Assembly: GCA_947167015.1 (NCBI GenBank) | Contig: CAMVGM010000016.1 | Location: forward strand, 1-45,907 | Direction of reading: 5' to 3' | Source of the DNA: an uncultured Bacteroidales bacterium | Lineage (GTDB): Bacteria > Bacteroidota > Bacteroidia > Bacteroidales > UBA932 | Length of the DNA: 45,907 bases | Shown here: positions 43,524-45,907 of the stretch, in pieces | How the letters are laid out: each line of letters opens with the position of its first letter | How positions within the stretch are numbered: position 1 is the stretch's first letter | Position numbers and translations under genes: made by a program | The notes under the pieces: model-generated | The model's database searches: none | Seen by the model: the letters and a program-made list of their open reading frames with translations, nothing else | Told to the model about the DNA's origin: nothing

Positions 43524-44583
43524 GGATAATCCATTCAAATTCGGAACTGTTGTTGACGGCAAATATTTCACGGATAGGAAGGAAGAAAGGGCATATCTTG
43601 CCCAGATTCTGGACAGCCCTAACCATGCTGTGCTGATCAGCCCCAGACGCTTTGGAAAGAGTTCTTTGGTGAAGGAAGTGCTCAATGGGCAGAAGCGGGA
43701 AGTCATCTTCGTGAACCTGCAAGCCATAACCAGAGTGCATAAACTGGCAGAGGCGTTATACCGGCAGTTTTTTGCTTCGCGTCCCCTGGAAAAGGCCAAA
43801 CATTATTTGTCAAGATTGAGGGTTGCACCAACCGTTTCCTACAACCCGCAAACCGGGGCCCCGGAGTTTTCGCTGCAACCCACGTCTGACAAGCAGGTAA
43901 TCCTGGAAGATGCCTTCAGCGTCCTGGAAAAAGCTGGGGAGAAGAAGCGCCTTATTATTGTATTGGATGAGTTTCCCGAGATTCTCGAGATTGACAAAAG
44001 CTTGGACAAGATGCTTCGCGCCATCATGCAGGAGCAGAAGAATATCAATTATATCTTGATGGGAAGCCAAGAAGATATGATGAAAAAAATCTTCCTAAGA
44101 AAGAAATCCCCCTTTTACCACTTCGGAAGCATTATCCATTTGGACAGGATTCCCGAATCCGACTTCGGACAATATATCGAAGAGCGGCTTCCCGTCAATT
44201 ATCAGGGCCGGGGTGTTACGGAGGAGATACTTTCTTTTACATCCTGTCATCCCTATTATACCCAACAACTCGCCTTTCAAGTATGGTTTAATCTACAGCA
44301 AGGGGCAGAAGTATCATCAGTGGTTTCAACTGCCATTGAGCAAATCGTCCGGGCGCATGATTTTGACTATTCCCGCCTATGGGAATCTATGAACCGGACA
44401 AACCGCTTGGTTTTGTTGAAATTGGCCACAAGTACCACTCCGCCCATGGAGAATCCGGAATTGCCGTCTAGTACGATATACAGCGCATTAAAACGGCTGG
44501 TCTGCGCCGGAATCCTGATTAAGAATGGGAAGTATGTCTATGATGACCCCTTCTTCAGAATTTGGGTGAGTAGTATTATCTAA
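43522..44583 (+). CDS. AAA-type ATP-binding protein bounded by palindromic repeats
   Basis: The 353-residue cytoplasmic protein belongs to the archaeal-type/AAA ATPases common in Bacteroidota. It opens with the usual NPFKFGTVVDGKYFTDR. The Walker A region is LISPRRFGKSSLV (GKS at 45-47) and Walker B is RLIIVLDEFPEI (Asp149-Glu150), followed by a sensor-like YILMGSQED. The C-terminal part (about 230-353) looks like a winged-helix region (SSTIYSALKRLVCAGILIKN). Cellular role is not known for most such proteins; P-loop and winged helix suggest nucleic-acid or signalling functions. It is visibly more AT-rich than its neighbours, lies alone, and is flanked on both sides by the same hairpin repeat, which suggests acquisition as a unit. 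Confidence 0.92.
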   Translation: MDNPFKFGTVVDGKYFTDRKEERAYLAQILDSPNHAVLISPRRFGKSSLVKEVLNGQKREVIFVNLQAITRVHKLAEALYRQFFASRPLEKAKHYLSRLRVAPTVSYNPQTGAPEFSLQPTSDKQVILEDAFSVLEKAGEKKRLIIVLDEFPEILEIDKSLDKMLRAIMQEQKNINYILMGSQEDMMKKIFLRKKSPFYHFGSIIHLDRIPESDFGQYIEERLPVNYQGRGVTEEILSFTSCHPYYTQQLAFQVWFNLQQGAEVSSVVSTAIEQIVRAHDFDYSRLWESMNRTNRLVLLKLATSTTPPMENPELPSSTIYSALKRLVCAGILIKNGKYVYDDPFFRIWVSSII

Positions 44584-44585
44584 CC

Positions 44586-44620
44586 ATTGCGAAAAATCTC
44601 GGAACGAAAAATTTCGCAAT
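44586..44620. repeat. Right palindromic repeat bounding the ATPase gene
   Basis: ATTGCGAAA (44586-44594) and TTTCGCAAT (44612-44620) are complementary arms around CTCGGAACGAAAAA-like sequence. It matches the left repeat in 32 of 35 bases in the same orientation and begins two bases after the ATPase stop codon. It may also act as the 3' hairpin of the transcript. Confidence 0.85.
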
Positions 44621-44635
44621 ACGCCTGAGCCTTTC

Positions 44636-44920
44636 TCATTGGCCATTTGGTATCACTGCAATATTGGAAAGGCTCCGGACCCCCGCCGTCGGCGGCAGGA
44701 TGGCTCCGAGCCGATGCTCCCAGAGGCCCGTGCCAAGCAGGAAGGAACCGTAGGCGGCGAAAGTGCTGATTACGGAAGGGTCGGCATAGCGATGCATGAA
44801 CTATCGGGCGGTGGTCTCGGACCAGATGCGCGTCCGGGGTTGGGCAAACAAAGGGGACTGACACAGCATCATGGCCAACGCCAGGATGCCCAGGAGGTAG
44901 CTTTTGGGTTGCTTTTCTAC
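44636..44920 (-). pseudogene. Decayed secreted-protein gene divergent from GH28
   Basis: From 44920 the minus strand reads EKQPKSYLLGILALAMMLCQ and SPLFAQPRTRIWSETTAR, a good signal peptide and mature start, then TAG at 44801-44803. The same frame continues FMHRYADPSVISTFAAYG and ends at a TGA at 44636. There is no usual start codon: GTA stands where ATG is expected, right after a TATATTTG box. The W-S-x-x-x-A-x-x-F-M pattern faintly recalls the N-terminus of GH105 rhamnogalacturonyl hydrolases, which would suit a pectin locus, but similarity stops soon after. It is most likely the broken 5' end of a lost gene. Confidence 0.4.
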
Positions 44921-44946
44921 AAATATATTAATTTTTCTTATCTTCG
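44920..44946. promoter_or_regulatory. Divergent -7 boxes upstream of GH28 and the decayed ORF
   Basis: On the minus strand TATATTTG (44920-44927) is a full TAnnTTTG match facing the decayed ORF. On the plus strand TATCTTCG (44939-44946) is one change from consensus and lies 21 bases before the GH28 start. No -33 match stands out on the plus strand. Confidence 0.45.
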
Positions 44947-44967
44947 TGACAACTAGAACCACCATCG

Positions 44968-45907
44968 ATGAAACCCGTCAAACTGATTCTCCTGCTCGCC
45001 CTGCTGCTGCCGGCAGCCCTCTTTGCACAGACCGATACGTTCCCCGACGGCAAGCCCGTGCCTGCCTGGTTCTCCGAGAGCGGAAAGGTGGACGTGTCCG
45101 CACTCGGGCCGCAGTACGTCGTCACGCGCTACGGCGTGAAGCGCGACAGTACCCGCGTGCAGACCGCTGCCATCCAGCGGGTGATCGATCTCGCTGCGGA
45201 GCGCGGCGGCGGGGTGATCGTGATTCCGAAGGGGACCTTCCTCAGCGGCAACCTTTTCTTCAGGCCGGGCACGCACCTGCTCATCCGCAAGGGAGGCGTG
45301 CTGAAAGGCAGCGACCGCATCGCCGATTTCCAGGTGATGGAGACACGCATCGAAGGACAGACCTGCCAGTACTTCCCCGCCCTGGTCAACGCCGACGGCG
45401 TGGACGGATTCACGATCGCCGGCGAAGGCATCCTCGACGGTAACGGCTTCCATTATTGGGAGGAGTTCTGGATCCGGCGCGAATGGAACCGCCAGTGCAC
45501 CAACAAGGATGCCCAGCGGCCCCGGCTGGTGTATATCTCCAACAGTTCCAACGTCACCGTCCAGGACGTGCGGATGCGCAACAGTCCCTACTGGACCAAC
45601 CACATCTACCGCTGCGACCACGTCCGCTTCCTGGACCTGCACATCACCTCCTCCACCAGCGGCGTGAAAGGTCCGAGCACCGACGCCATCGACATCGATG
45701 CCTGTCACGACGTGCTCGTGCGCGGCTGCTATATGAGCGTGAACGACGATGCCGTGGTCCTCAAAGGCGGGAAGGGTACCTGGGCGGACCAGGACCCGAC
45801 CGACGGGCCCTGCCGCGACATCATCATCGAAGACTGCAGATTCTGCAAGACCCACGGCTGCCTGACGCTCGGCAGCGAGTCGGTGGACGACCGTAACGTC
45901 ATCCTGC
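44968..45907 (+). CDS. GH28 polygalacturonase, N-terminal part
   Basis: GH28 enzymes hydrolyse alpha-1,4-galacturonosyl bonds of pectin. The frame is open from ATG 44968 to the right edge (313 codons) with no stop. A signal peptide (MKPVKLILLLALLLPAALFA) is followed by the pectate-lyase-type N-terminus (YGVKRDSTRVQTAAIQRVID). The right-handed beta-helix repeats include GEGILDGNGFHYWEEF, which has the usual GxGxIDGxG pattern. Active-site motifs visible are STDAIDID (N-T-D in most relatives), NDDAVVLKGG with the paired Asp, and KTHGCLTLGSES for the G-H-G region. The R-I-K motif lies beyond the edge. It extends the locus toward the galacturonan backbone. Confidence 0.93.
   Translation, partial: MKPVKLILLLALLLPAALFAQTDTFPDGKPVPAWFSESGKVDVSALGPQYVVTRYGVKRDSTRVQTAAIQRVIDLAAERGGGVIVIPKGTFLSGNLFFRPGTHLLIRKGGVLKGSDRIADFQVMETRIEGQTCQYFPALVNADGVDGFTIAGEGILDGNGFHYWEEFWIRREWNRQCTNKDAQRPRLVYISNSSNVTVQDVRMRNSPYWTNHIYRCDHVRFLDLHITSSTSGVKGPSTDAIDIDACHDVLVRGCYMSVNDDAVVLKGGKGTWADQDPTDGPCRDIIIEDCRFCKTHGCLTLGSESVDDRNVIL

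Noticed and set aside
43485..44620. The ATPase repeats as terminal repeats of a standard insertion sequence
   Set aside because: The gene encodes no transposase, the repeats are direct copies of a palindrome rather than simple terminal inverted repeats, and no target-site duplication was found beside them.
44639..44956. Plus-strand open frame of 105 codons
   Set aside because: It is antisense to a stretch with a convincing signal peptide, and its own translation has no recognisable features.

Overview
The window is a GC-rich stretch of a Bacteroidales-type (Bacteroidota) genome. The evidence is a SusC/SusD pair, a hybrid two-component regulator (HTCS), a TonB receptor/DUF4249 pair, many lipoprotein signal peptides, promoters of the form TTTG-N19-TAnnTTTG, and no obvious Shine-Dalgarno sites. 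The genus cannot be fixed by eye; an uncultured gut or rumen lineage is plausible. No tRNA, rRNA or CRISPR array was seen.

Layout. (1) 1-1106: conserved core, with the 5' part of pnp and complete rpsO on the minus strand, separated by a terminator and a dispersed repeat. (2) 1162-7554: a four-gene plus-strand operon encoding a secreted unknown protein, a TonB-dependent receptor, a DUF4249 lipoprotein and an MG2-like secreted protein. (3) 7535-11001: a minus-strand pair, an EF-hand/multi-TM protein and a GT4 glycosyltransferase. (4) 11021-37209: a large glycan-utilisation region for beta-galactan. It holds three intact GH2 enzymes, one intact GH53 endo-galactanase, a second GH53 broken by an in-frame TGA, one GH35, two type-B carboxylesterases, one CE1-like esterase with an N-terminal E-set domain, the SusC/SusD pair and an HTCS. 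Two decayed gene tails lie at 14872-15237. (5) 37247-42781: a minus-strand DUF5107/TPR protein and an MFS sugar porter, probably one operon with GH35, divergent from an AraC-type regulator. (6) 42782-44967: a low-gene-density segment with inverted repeats, an AT-richer AAA-type ATPase gene bounded by two near-identical palindromes, and a decayed ORF. (7) 44968-end: the 5' part of a GH28 polygalacturonase.

How it fits together. The enzymes suggest pectic beta-1,4-galactan as the target. GH53 cuts the backbone, the esterases remove ester groups, SusC/D imports oligosaccharides, the GH2 and GH35 enzymes release galactose, and the MFS porter takes sugar into the cytoplasm. The HTCS and AraC proteins would sense the glycan. 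GH28 at the end extends the theme to the homogalacturonan backbone. These links are inferred from family membership and gene order.

The most unusual element is the ATPase cassette at 43485-44620. Each end carries a 35-nt hairpin repeat (32 of 35 bases identical), and the start codon is built into the left repeat.
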